64,000 nucleotides of DNA from Panorpa germanica (taxonomy: Eukaryota > Arthropoda > Insecta > Mecoptera > Panorpidae). Both the position numbers and the translations under genes were made by a program. Location: the NCBI GenBank assembly GCA_963678705.1, contig OY783205.1, forward strand, positions 4,712,001 through 4,776,000, written 5' to 3'. Under the pieces are notes generated by a model that was not told where the DNA came from, did not search any database, and worked only from the letters and a program-made list of their open reading frames with translations. Below are positions 33,501-42,905 of this stretch, one piece after another (the stretch's first letter is position 1; each line of letters opens with the position of its first letter).

Positions 33501-35402
33501 GCAACTGACGAGGACGGACCACGGTGTGGCATATTAAGGAGGTACAGGACGTTAACGTAAATGATGAAAATGCTGTAAAATTAGGAGGGTCGATACAAAT
33601 AGTTAAAATACATGCTGTCTCAAAATTTTAGAGACCTAGGGTTCATAGTTTTCTTTTAATACATGATTAAAAATGGTCATTTTCCATACAAATAATAATT
33701 TTTAGCTTAATTTAACCACATAATATAACTTTTAACTACAAAAAAATGATGACACGGCTTTCAAAAACTAGGTGTATATAAAATAATCTTTTCTGTAACT
33801 ATTGCAAAAAGAAAATTATCAAAAGAATACCTATTTACGAAAATATTTAAATAAAACCTTTAAGAAACAGTAAAAGTAGGTTATTAGCCGGCAACGTTGC
33901 AAATGCCAATTTGAGCGGGAAATTCAAAATCGGAGTAAATGTTATATAAAATATAACAATTTATTGGTCAAAGAATCAAATCACGTATGCGTCAACACAC
34001 ATAAATTTACAGCGTGTCCAAATTTTTTACTAATTTTTCAAAATATTTATTTTGAATTTAAATTGAATTAATATAAATTTGATATTAATTATAGGTAATT
34101 TTTAATTTATTAAACTATTATATGCATAAAAAAAATCATTTTAACTAGCAAAAAGCAGTTAAATAGGGAATTGAAAAATTCATTTACAAAGGTACAGTCC
34201 CAATATTTGCTCGTCCGTCATATACTTCGTATTTTGCATTTCATATTACCAAGAGATAAACTTTTTGCATTGACGGTACGTCCTGTACCTCCTTAACTAT
34301 TGTCTCGTCTTGTAGAATCTTTGTACCCACGACCATATAAGCTGCGTGCTCGAACAATCATCTAACCGCCGAATATCGCATTGGAACAGAAAGCACGACG
34401 CGCTCGAATCAACGATTCACCACATTTTAAATATTGCTTCACTGTAAACGCGCGACCTGTGACTGATGGTTACAAACAAATCCGCGAAATATCACAACAT
34501 TCGCTACCTCCCCCGCGCCACTAGCCTCGCTAATAAAAGGGTAACGATAATTTGATCTTGAAAAATTACCGCTGGAGACCCTTTATATTGAACAATAATG
34601 CATTTAACATCATCTTATTTTCGATGCTGAATCCTATCAGTGACCTACTACTATTGTTGGCAGTTTTTGTGGTGTAGTGGCGTCATATATGTGAATTACA
34701 CCACTACTTAATAAGTTTATGATATTTGTGAGCCCTCATGTTATTGATTAAACTTTTGTAACCATCAAACCCAAAAAGTACAGATATGGTTTGGGGATCG
34801 AACCCGAAGACTCAGTTATCTTCCATCAATATTTGTATTTTTATAAAACAACTTATAAATTTGTATTAATATATTCCGATTTATATTTGAAAAACCCGCG
34901 TAAATTCTTAGGGCATTAGAGGATATATGTAATAGATAATTAGGTATATCACTTACTTAATATCGTGAATGCGGATGTTTAATAAAATTGTGGAATGTCT
35001 TTAAAAGAAAAATAATTTAAATTTCCAATATTCTTACTTTTTATCTTTTACAAAATCGAGGAAGTAAAGTGAAATCACAAGATCAAATTTTCCATCGAGT
35101 TCTGTGAACAACTCATATTGAATGTCCATCCGGCGATACATTACTTTTTCATCACTGTTTATTTGTCTAGCGTAATAAATAAAATCTTTCCTCTTGTCCA
35201 CACCAATAAGCTCTGCAATATTATTTTTGAACTTAGGCACTAAGATGTCCTTAGTCATATTTCCAGGACCACATCCTACATGTAATATATGGTATGTGGC
35301 AGATTCGTTCCACTTCAGCGCGTTGACTACTTTGTCTAAAAGTGAATTAGTAACTTTGCACAAAACATGGGATGCTTCTATAATCTCCTGCATACGCTCC
35401 AT
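30401..35402 (-). CDS. Juvenile hormone acid methyltransferase-like protein, 3 exons
   Basis: A SAM-dependent methyltransferase resembling JHAMT, which methylates the carboxyl group of farnesoic or juvenile hormone acid in the cytosol. The exons are 35402-35038, 30957-30701 and 30570-30401 (365+257+170 nt, 263 residues). Donors are GTAAGA and GTAAAT; acceptors are TTTTACAG and TTTCTTCAG; phases 2 and 1 match across both introns. Motif I is ILHVGCGPGN (residues 39-48; the usual Asp of VLDVGCGPG is His). LIGVD with the ribose-binding acidic residue is at 65-69, DLVISLYFLDF is the post-motif segment, and exon 2 has KNMTNCIKQGGHITIIF followed by MSQNLKWAKYMN, which matches the PKWQPYM region of the family. 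The start is the ATG at 35402. It is slightly short for the family (about 270-300). Intron 1 is 4 kb and full of transposons. JHAMT-like paralogues are common in insects, so the substrate is unproven. Confidence 0.82.
30701..30957 (-). other. Methyltransferase exon 2
   Basis: Starts after ATATTTTACAG at 30957 and ends at ATTG|GTAAAT (30701). It contributes 257 nt, contains the CIKQGGHITIIFEM strand and the KWAKYMNVSPP segment, and leaves one base of a split codon. Confidence 0.82.
31140..32270 (+). pseudogene. Tc1/mariner-superfamily transposase relic in intron 1
   Basis: Plus-strand fragments in several frames follow the order of a DDE transposase: N-terminal helix-turn-helix region (VQSIKNWVFKFEETGSML, KQRSGRPRTSRT, 31360-31470), a LPRSSLQQFLKKDLHLHPH segment (about 31540-31590), FSGEAHFHINGNVNKQNSRY (31687-31750), ICFQQDGAAAHTSNT (31855-31905), PDLTPMDFFL, and GYLKSKVYETNPRSTDVL (to 32100). 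Several stops and frame changes are present. The first catalytic position reads GE where related transposases have DE, so it is also catalytically damaged. Termini were not resolved. Confidence 0.85.
32297..32446. repeat. Inverted repeat, 29-bp arms, about 150 bp overall
   Basis: GGTTGCTGTACTCATTGTTATCGCAATAC (29 bp, 32297-32325, arm core GGTTGCTGTACTC) is the reverse complement, with one or two mismatches, of the arm at 32418-32446 (ending GAGTACAGCAACC). It forms a foldback MITE-sized unit; the spacer has no coding. Confidence 0.75.
32655..34585 (-). mobile_element. Second Tc1/mariner-type element, decayed, with a nested MITE
   Basis: Minus strand. Transposase remnants run from about 34460 to 32860, interrupted by the MITE at 33538-34292. 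Recognisable parts are an N-terminal helix region beside the MITE (ERMVQVHQEIIRKKKISEKI), TTVWCGISAHRIVGLYFYNE (33170-33100), THFEQDGVTPDTATVSILRL (second catalytic Asp), and in another frame PPRSPDLTPFDFFL (third Asp) near 32890-32930. Imperfect terminal inverted repeats are visible: GAGTGTCCAGTGTAATTTTT at about 32655 and AAAAATTACCGCTGGAGACC at about 34560. Frameshifts and the insertion make it dead. Confidence 0.75.
33538..34292. mobile_element. TTAA-flanked MITE, 755 bp, nested in the Tc1/mariner relic
   Basis: Perfect inverted termini GGAGGTACAGGACGT (33538-33552) and ACGTCCTGTACCTCC (34278-34292), with TTAA on both outer sides (33534-33537, 34293-34296). No coding. It interrupts transposase-related sequence, so it arrived later than its host. 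Confidence 0.85.
34610..34840 (-). mobile_element. tRNA-derived SINE, copy 2
   Basis: The reverse complement of the 29757-30020 family. The plus strand shows GGGGATCGAACCC (B box on minus) at about 34795, CAAACCCAAAAAGTACAGAT, and GGTGTAGTGGCGTCATATAT. The tail end is near 34615 (GATGCTGAATCCTATCAGTG). Diverged from copy 1. Confidence 0.75.
35038..35402 (-). other. Methyltransferase exon 1
   Basis: Coding 365 nt from the ATG at 35402 to a donor AAAAA|GTAAGA (GT at 35037-35036). It carries the SAM-binding motif. It ends two bases into a Lys codon that is completed by the first base of exon 2. Confidence 0.85.
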
Positions 35403-35685
35403 ATTCACTTATTTAAAAACAATTATAACAAATTATTACTCTTTTCATATAAATTACTTTTAATATTTAACTTCAACTATTTCAATTGGCTCACTATTTA
35501 CTTTCAATGTTGAGTTGGAACTGAAATTTCAGTTTGTTAAAATTAAAATCTATTTGTACTTCTATAGCCTTCGACGATATGCCGCTTTTCAAAATTTATA
35601 ACTTTTGTTTTCTATTGTTAAAAACTGAAATTCCAGTTGCTTTTACAAAGTACTCAGTTGTGAATATTTATATTTGTTATTGTTA

Positions 35686-35850
35686 TGCCGGTTTCACACC
35701 AGATAGACAGTTGCATAAAACTGCAACAAAAACTTGTTCTTTTTTTAAAGTTGTATCAATGTTTACACCAACTAGACAGTTTTTACAACATTTTTGTCAT
35801 TTATTGCAGTAGGTAACAACTGCAACTGTCTACTTGATGTGAAACCGGCA
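35686..35850. mobile_element. 165-bp MITE 0.28 kb upstream of the methyltransferase start
   Basis: Termini TGCCGGTTTCACACCAGATA and TGTGAAACCGGCA form an inverted repeat of about 30 bp with about three mismatches. TTA stands immediately outside each end (35683-35685, 35851-35853), a 3-bp target duplication as in PIF/Harbinger-type MITEs. Its position could place it in the promoter region of the methyltransferase gene. Confidence 0.75.
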
Positions 35851-36210
35851 TTAGACTATACAGAGAAACACCCAGTTACTGCAACTACCGACAAAAACAT
35901 GATGCTATACAGCACAGACTGATGCACATTTCTTTTTCTCTAATTACATTGTGTCGTATAAGCATCTACTTTTATAATGTTCCAGGTGTATGTTAATATG
36001 TTTAATTCGTGGCTCAAAAACGGTTCGAGGAAAGTTTTTAAAATCTCGTATTTCGTTAAGAAAAATTTTACTTGAAGACACGGTGGCGGCTTTTTACCAA
36101 GGGTAAAAATTGTGTTAGAAAGTAAAAATTTTATATCAAAAAAAAAAATGTATATATATATATATAAAAACATATTATAATATATAAATATATAATATAA
36201 TATAAATATA

Positions 36211-36473
36211 CAGGGTGTCCCGTAAATCGACGTCAAGCCGGAAGTTGGTAATAGGCCAAGGCATAACAGTTATCAGAAAAATATTAAAAGAATTCCAAGT
36301 TGAATTCTTTTTTAGTGTAAGCGACATATAGCTTTATGGTCGAATAAGTCGACATTCTAAGAGTCGAAAAAGATGGTTACATTAATATGCATAACTTACA
36401 CGAGTGGCGCGTCGAGAATCCAAATTCAATGAGACCTATGACCCCCTCCTGGCCTGATTTATGGGACTCCTTG
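36211..36473. mobile_element. Short MITE with CAGGGTGTCCC ends
   Basis: The left end CAGGGTGTCCCGTAAATCG (36211) and the reverse complement of the right end CTGATTTATGGGACTCCTTG (36454-36473) match with about five mismatches. TA-rich flanks obscure the target duplication. A similar start (ACAGGGTGTATTTCATGAT) appears at 49376. Confidence 0.55.
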
Positions 36474-36589
36474 TTTATTTAAAAAAAGTAGTTTGACGAA
36501 TAACGCATGAATTTTGAAAATATTTATTACTTTCTTGAAATAAATATTTTTTACACTCAGTTTATATGAAAATATTAAATGTTAAGTAT

Positions 36590-36700
36590 TGATTATCTGT
36601 TCACAATGGGCTTGTGTCCTCATTTTTTAGTATCGATTTTTAATTCTAGATTGAAATTGATGTTAATAAATGTGTATTGGTGTATTTTTCTGCTTTTGTT
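36590..36700 (+). pseudogene. LINE endonuclease fragment, inverted relative to 48180-48290
   Basis: CACAATGGGCTTGTGTCCTC and TTGATGTTAATAAATGTGTA are shared with the minus-strand LINE fragment near 48240, where they follow the GDFNAHNG motif of an AP-type endonuclease. The fragment is about 100 bp long with no usable frame. Confidence 0.6.
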
Positions 36701-36929
36701 ACTATCATTCTTTTCTAATTTGTCGAAAGGATTCTTCTGGAAGCACACTTTGTTGTTAACGATTTTATCATTATAGCCCTTGCACTTAATTCCCACCTTC
36801 ATTTTTTTTTCTATTGTCATATTAAGGTCGTTGATCCCCTCGCTTGTGCCTTTTTATACGAAAGCCAATCATTTCTTCCGGGAATAACTTATTTTTTTCA
36901 CTCCAATGTTCCAATCTGCCTTCCAATAT

Positions 36930-38170
36930 TTTGTGAATAATTTTCTTAGACAGTTCTAAAGATTGATTTTTCTATAAGAAGATAAAAATAACTTGGATTC
37001 TCCGGAATTATTGACTCTTCTAAAATCCTACTGATCAGTTTCAAAATGCAAATTTTTCCTATGTCTGGTAAGTTTTTAATAATGTCATTTGAAATACCAT
37101 CTGATCCAGGGGTCATTCCTTTCGCTCCTGCTAATACTACTTTCATCACCCACTTTTCTAACTTGTCTAGAAGCCTTAAATCAACTTCGTGTATATCTTC
37201 TCCATAATCTAAATGTTCACCTCTTCTAAACCTTTTTTTACGTGTTCATCACTCGCTACATTTCCAAATCCCTTACTTAAACTTCTTATTCTATTTATTG
37301 AATCCCAAAGCTGTTTAAGTTGTAAAGAAAAGCTGTAAAGATTTCTGTTGGTTCAACTCCGCTGTAAAAATTCTCTAACTTAATTTTTTTTTTCCTTTTA
37401 ATAAATTAGTAACTTTCTTTTCCCCTTCTTTTCACAATTCTGTATTTCTACCCAATTTGTACGTATGTTATCTTCTATATGGAAATTTTCTAGTCTTTAC
37501 TGCTTTGGTACAATCTTCATCCCACCAGATATTTGGTTTCCTCCAGCTGATCTTACTAGTCTGACCTTCCTCTTGACAAATTGCTGCTTCACGCGTTGCG
37601 CTTTCAATAAATCTAACAATCCAATCATATTCTTCTTGCATGGATAAAAAATTGATTCCGCTCCTATTCAACTCATCTTCTACTCTCTTTTTAAATATAT
37701 TCCAATCCATGGTGTTTATTTTACAATTTAGTTATCTCAGTTCTTTTCTCCCTGCATCATACCATCCTTGTCCTGTACTCCTAATCAAACGATGATCCGA
37801 GTTCAGTTGTTCATGTATCACTTCCCAATTTATTTCTCCTACTAAGTCAACTGACATTCATGATAAATTGAGTCCTTTACTGTCCTTGGATCAGCGCTAG
37901 TTCTCTCTCCTTCATTTAACAGGATTAACCATTGTTTTAAGCCTTTGCTTTAAGAATTCGCTCACCTCCAACATCATCTCCTTGGCTGCCCCATGCTACT
38001 GAATGCGCATTTCAATCACCTATACTCATACCTACACCTAACTTCATTCACTAGTTTTTCTATGTTTGTTATAGAGACTATCTCATTTTGTGCCATATAA
38101 ACTGAAAAAATATTTATGTTTATATTTCCTCACTTCACTTCTACCCCTACAAATTCCATTCTGTGTCTAT
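36930..38170 (-). pseudogene. Truncated non-LTR retrotransposon (endonuclease plus start of RT)
   Basis: Minus strand, read from 38170 down. GD.NAHSVAWGSQGDD (37960-38030, one stop in the motif) is the conserved endonuclease GDFNAHxxxWG box. STGQGWYDAGRKELR follows at 37740-37790. Then comes a linker 37710-37468 (KISWRKPNIWWDEDCTKAV), and finally 37149-36946 with GMTPGSDGISNDIIKNLP, the first reverse transcriptase box of jockey/R1-like LINEs. The catalytic YADD part is gone. Multiple stops and frame changes mark it as old. Confidence 0.7.
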
Positions 38171-38689
38171 TTTTTATTCTCCTCCTTTTTTAGTTAATAA
38201 ACTCTTTCTTGCTTTTAATTTAATTTTAAATAACCAGCAAAATTTATCAGAACTGTCAGTACACGTCCATGCTTACAAAGAAACAAAAGACGAGTGGTAA
38301 TGGCTCCACGTAGACTATTTTAAGTTCTTCTTTTTATTATGTGTGTATTTAAATGTAATATTCATTTTAGAAGACTACTAATAAGTAAATGCTTTCTGAA
38401 AAAGCCAAAGCATGAACATGTTACTTGAACCTGTTTCAAAACAATTCCGACTAAGCTAGAAACGCAGTGAAACGAAAATCTAACAAATTAAAAAACAATA
38501 TGGCATTACTTTTATAGATTTTATTAGGTAGCATGGTTGTCAGAAACAAATAATCAATTTATTTGAATAATATTTTCCTTAAAATAAAACAAATATCAAA
38601 AAATGTTTAAAAGGTAAACAATATTTTAAAGTCATGTAACTTTTGAATGAAATCTATATTTTTATAATACTTACACAACATTTAAAGGA
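38171..38689. other. Gene-free spacer
   Basis: Nothing recognised on either strand between the LINE remnant and the zinc-finger relic. Confidence 0.4.
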
Positions 38690-39116
38690 ATCACTAAACT
38701 ATCAACGACAGTTGACACTGATGGCTTTTCTCCTGTATGTATATCTTTATGTCAAATTTAATTGCCAAACTGTACAAATCTTTTAGGACACACAGTAAAA
38801 CCATATGACTTTTATAATAAATGTAAATGCTGTTTTAAATTATTAGATCTTTTAAATGCCTTCTTACAAGTAGTATAACTGAATGGCTTTTCATCAGAAT
38901 GTACACGTTGATGCTGTTTTAATTCGCTATTACTTTTAAATGCCTTCTTACAAGTAGTACAACTAAATGGTTTTTCATCAGAATGTATACGTTAATGTTG
39001 TTCTAATTCGCTGTAACTTCTAAATTCGTTTTTACATGAAGTACAAATGTATGACAGATTTTCGTTTAATTCCTTTCCCTGTGTTTCCCTTTCTTTAATC
39101 ATATTTTGTTCCATGT

Positions 39117-39581
39117 TGTTAAGTTTTATAAAAAACCTTTGGTTTTCTATAAGGGACGTTCGCGTAAGAAATTAATCGAGCGCGAAATTTATTATGTATT
39201 TTAATTATTTATACTTTATTCTATAAATCGCTATCGGGGTGTAGGGATTTATAAGTGAATAAAATAACGGATGTAAGCTGTTTACCATATATTTAAACTT
39301 TAAAGAACGAACTTATAATTACAACTATTATCTTAGAACTATAAATTAACACTAAAACTAACAAAACATCTAAATATAATCCAACGTACAAAGTACAAAG
39401 GAAGAAGACAACAATATAACAAAAATTCCTTTCTCTTAGGCGGAGAAGGTTCTATATAACAATGAAATATTTAAATAATTGAATGTGATGTAAACACAGT
39501 TAAATTAAATATTCCATGTTTAATTGAATCTATATAAAATGCATAACAAAGGTTTTGCTTCTACCAATGCAATACTGAACA
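39117..39581 (-). repeat. BEL/Pao left-hand LTR (3' LTR)
   Basis: 465 bp, TG...CA ends on both strands. It contains a 46-bp segment (from TTAGGCGGAGAAGG to TTTAAATAATTG) absent from the other LTR. Confidence 0.9.
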
Positions 39582-39706
39582 TACTCCCCCCGTTGAGAGT
39601 ATTAACGATCAACTAAATAGGTACGCATGATATATAAGTCAATTCAATACATACATTTGTTTTAAAGTCTATTAATTATTGTCTAAATTACTGTCTCATT
39701 GACAGT

Positions 39707-40006
39707 TTACACAAATAAATTAAAATAATGAGTCTTGCACTGAAACCATAGATAGCACTGCACTATTAGGTGTATTGTTGTAGTCATTTTGCATGTTAGT
39801 ATGCGTTTTCCGATACGGACATCGACGACCAGGGTCACTTCGTCTTCGCCTGGGTAGATTTTGACTATCTTTTCTAACGACCTTTGTAACAGTGGTCCCA
39901 CCACACTCCCAATGCCTATAGAATGTTGTCCAGTGTTCCATCTATGACGTACATTGAAACCATCTATAAATTCTTTGTGCCATCGATCCCAAAAGTCACG
40001 TTTCAT
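39707..40006 (-). pseudogene. BEL/Pao Pol C-terminal domain fragment
   Basis: MKRDFWDRWHKEFIDGFNVR and IVKIYPGEDEVTLVVDVRIG match the C-terminal domain that follows integrase in BEL/Pao elements. It lies in a different register from 40026-41795, with a stop between them. Confidence 0.75.
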
Positions 40007-40025
40007 CCGATTGACATATTCACAA

Positions 40026-41795
40026 TTAAAAAAACCTGTTGATCGGGATTTCGTGGTGATCTTCTTCTGCTAGACTCATAATTGATCTGCCAATTAGGAA
40101 AGGACCAGGAGCAATAGGAAGAGGATCATTAGGATCACAAGATAAGCAGGAGTGGGGTCTAGAATTTAAAATTCCTTCGATTCTAGTAAGGAATGTCGGA
40201 AATTCTATAATTTTCCACAGTTTTTCACCTACCACGCGTCGTATATGATGTTTCACGGATTTTACGCCCGCCTCCCATAATCCTCCAAATTGTGAGCCAG
40301 AGTGATATTTACGTGGATGTTCTTCTTGTATTATTGAGTTAGTCACGTGATTATTTTTTGGAAATAGTATAGGGTGTCTTTGAGATGCCGGGATATTCGA
40401 GTACCGTAAGCGACCGCCAACGCGCAGTAATCCATCCCCGTCAACGATAGGAGATGAGGATTTAATCGGACTTTCTTGGTGAATTTCCTTATTATTTTTG
40501 AGTCGATAAAGTTCTTCAGAAAAGGAAGACATTTGGACCAGTTTTATGACACGCAAAGTAGCGTCAGCCAATTCAATGACATTTAGAGGTCCCTTATGAT
40601 GATTATCACGCTTAAATCGGAATCCGTAATCAAACATTCCTCTCAGCTCAGCCACATTTGAACATCGTGTTATGAATTCGTGGCCCGAAGTCACGAAACA
40701 AGACGGCTCAGACATTTCCGGAATCCTCCTGACCGCCGCCATCTCTAAGATTGGCCAGGATTCTTCATAAAGATCAAGCCAGCACGGTCCGTATTTCCAT
40801 TTGTCGACTTTTATGAATTCAGAAGGTAATTGTCCTCTTAAAATACCATCCGCAGGATTATCTTCGGACCTAACATGCCACCAATCTCGCGCATTTGTTT
40901 TGGATTGAATCTCCGCGATCCTGTTTCCAACCAATATTTGAAGTAGGTGGGGTGGAGCGTTAATCCAGTGAAGTACTCTCGTAAAGTCAGACCAAAAGAT
41001 GGTACGATGTTTTTTCATATCTAAAGCTAGTTGATGGAGGCCTCGTATGGCCAGGAAGGCAGCTGGAGTCAGTCCGAATGTCAGCACTTTCAATTCGTAA
41101 ATTTTACTTACTCCACCAGGGTCAATCCAGGGTATTCGTAGATATTTTCGTATGGCCATGAAGGCAGCTGGAGTCAGTCCGAATGTCAGCACTTTCAATT
41201 CGTAAATTTTACTTACTCCACCAGGGTCAATCCAGTGTATACGTAGATATTTTCGTATGGCCAGGAAGGCAGCTGGAGTCAGCCCGAATGTCAGCACTTT
41301 CAATTCGTAAATTTTACTTACTCCACGATCGATGTATTCTTGAATAGAGGCTGCATACTGTTTCTTCAACTCAGGATCTCGTTGCATATTGCAGAGAATA
41401 CCTCGAAGTTGCTTCTCGGCCATCACTTGTGAGTCGCCTGGTGGGAGAGCAATTTCTTTAAAAGGTAACGCTAATACTGAGCGATCATCTTTGTCTCGAG
41501 AAAAGGGTTCCTCACATGCAATATCTTCAGCAGATGCGGGTACGCTTGAAGATACCTCCTCTATTTCTGAGATTGCTTTTGGTTCAACTCTAACGTTTGT
41601 AGCCTTAGACGGGAGTGTGGAATTTTCTTGAGTATTTTCCTTGAGTATAACGTTTCCTCCAATATTCCGACCTAATAATGTGTTTTGTAGATTTACATTA
41701 TTAATTCGCGAAAATAACCGCTTGTAAATAGCGTTTGCTCGCCGAAATTTATAAATAATTTCTTTCCACGGATGCATCGATATTCCGCAATTCAT
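40026..41795 (-). pseudogene. pol: BEL/Pao Pol remnant with triplicated 35-residue segment
   Basis: A 589-codon fused remnant. Residues 1-150 are unassigned linker ending PELKKQYAASIQEYIDRG, the entry to the Pao reverse transcriptase. The segment GVSKIYELKVLTFGLTPAAF then occurs three times in steps of exactly 105 bp (41061, 41166, 41271 by the word AGCTGGAGTC), joined by RKYLRI.WIDPG; only one copy is expected in this family. RNase H follows (WSDFTRVLHWINAPP, DWWHVRSEDNPADGILRG), then the integrase zinc-binding region (GGRLRYSNIP to EEHPRKYHSG). The sequence jumps directly to QFGGLWEAGVKSVKHHIRR, so the integrase catalytic core is deleted. No active enzyme can be made. Confidence 0.85.
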
Positions 41796-41976
41796 CCTGA
41801 ATATCTTTGAGTCCGGCTAAAGCTGCTTCAACCTTTTCTGCGCACACTTTCGCGAAATCTGCATCTACGTACTCGCCACCATCGTCTAGTAACTTTGAAA
41901 ATCGTGTGATTTTCGATTGTATTTGATCGCGTTGAGCGACAAGTACTTTTACACGATTTTTGATTTCTTCAGCCAT
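41749..41976 (-). CDS. BEL/Pao Gag N-terminal fragment
   Basis: 75 residues from an ATG at 41976, with heptad-like charged sequence (RVKVLVAQRDQIQSKITRF, ALAGLKDIQDELRNIDASVE) of the kind that begins Gag in BEL/Pao elements. The frame stops at 41749 and overlaps the next frame, which starts near 41795. The rest of Gag is missing. Confidence 0.7.
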   Translation of the reverse strand: MAEEIKNRVKVLVAQRDQIQSKITRFSKLLDDGGEYVDADFAKVCAEKVEAALAGLKDIQDELRNIDASVERNYL

Positions 41977-42302
41977 GATGGATGGCCAATGGATTGAGCT
42001 AATTCTAGCTTTTATATGCTACTAGGCTCTCTTGGATTGTTACTGTGAGCCACACGGCTTCACACTCCAAACTTTCTTGAATGTTAAATTCGAAGATTTG
42101 TGTTCTTCATGCACAATGAACGAATGGCATTTACGCACTGCACAATCTGTTTCACAATAATATGTTCGATTAGAGTACGATGGCTTGTGGTCTGGATGCA
42201 CTATGACACTAATGGCATTTATGAACTACACAAGTTGGCACAATCAAACGTTTTTTTTAAGTTGCAAATAGTTCTCTTACTCACATCCGGCTCGAAGGAC
42301 CA

Positions 42303-42719
42303 TGTTAAGTTTTATAAAAAACCTTTGGTTTTCTATAAGGGACGTTCGCGTAAGAAATTAATCGAGCGCGAAATTTATTATGTATTTTAATTATTTATAC
42401 TTTATTCTATAAATCGCTATCGGGGTGTAGGGATTTATAAGTGAATAAAATAACGGATGTAAGCTGTTACCATATATTTAAACTTTAAAGAACGAACTTA
42501 TAATTACAACTATTATCTTAGAACTATATCTTAACACTAAAACTAACAAAAAATCTAAATTTAATCCAACGTACAACGTACTAAGGAAGAAGACAACAAT
42601 ATAACAAAAATTCCTTTCTCAATGTGATGTAAACACAGTTAAATTAAATATTCCATGTTCAATTGAACTATATAAAATGCGTAACAAAGGTTTTGCTTCT
42701 ATCAATGCAATACTGAACA
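42303..42719 (-). repeat. BEL/Pao right-hand LTR (5' LTR)
   Basis: 417 bp, collinear with 39117-39581 apart from one 46-bp deletion and scattered substitutions. The primer-binding site directly adjoins it. Confidence 0.9.
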
Positions 42720-42905
42720 CATGTCCTCTTTTACTTCTTCTTTAACCTTGACTACAAATTCAATTTTACGGTCAGCAGCATTTTCTTCCTCTTCTGTTTT
42801 TGTATTTATGTTAGCTGAAACTGCATAAGATGTCTGTAAGACCGCCAGAGCACACAAACCCTCCTTTTCAAGCGGTACTTCTGTTTTCTGTAATAAAGAT
42901 TTCAT

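Larger units (their letters stand above)
39117..42719 (-). mobile_element. BEL/Pao LTR retrotransposon, complete ends, internally deleted
   Basis: 3603 bp, flanked by a perfect 5-bp target duplication CATGT (39112-39116 and 42720-42724). LTRs 39117-39581 and 42303-42719 both begin TGTTAAGTTTTAT and end ACTGAACA on the plus strand. The minus-strand primer-binding site is TGGTCCTTCGAGCCGGATG (42302-42284), directly beside the right LTR. The polypurine tract (CGGGGGGAGTA, 39592-39582) abuts the left LTR. The LTRs differ at several positions and by a 46-bp indel, so the insertion is not recent. Coding content is about half of an intact element; most of gag, protease, most of RT and the integrase core are gone. 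Confidence 0.93.
38690..42905 (-). pseudogene. C2H2 zinc-finger gene relic split by a BEL/Pao insertion
   Basis: The N-terminal part is at 42905-42720 (MKSLLQKTEVPLEKEG, then VVKVKEEVKEDM, an acidic linker). The zinc-finger part is at 39116-38690: YICTSCKNEFRSYSELEQH, then a stop where the finger linker RIHSDEKPF should begin, then CTTCKKAFKSNSELKQHQRVH, a finger with the first Cys changed to Tyr (YTTCKKAFKRSNNLKQH), and a degenerate finger ending HKDIHTGEKP. Between the parts lies a complete LTR element at 39117-42719 with the duplication CATGT. Taking out the element and one CATGT leaves the acidic linker and the finger part in the same frame (GAC ATG GAA CAA). Stops in fingers 1 and 3-4 show decay that is separate from the insertion. 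A paralogous first exon is at 46880-47023. Confidence 0.8.

Noticed and set aside
42100..42390. Plus-strand frame crossing the BEL/Pao leader and LTR
   Set aside because: Antisense to the element and spans the primer-binding site/LTR boundary.
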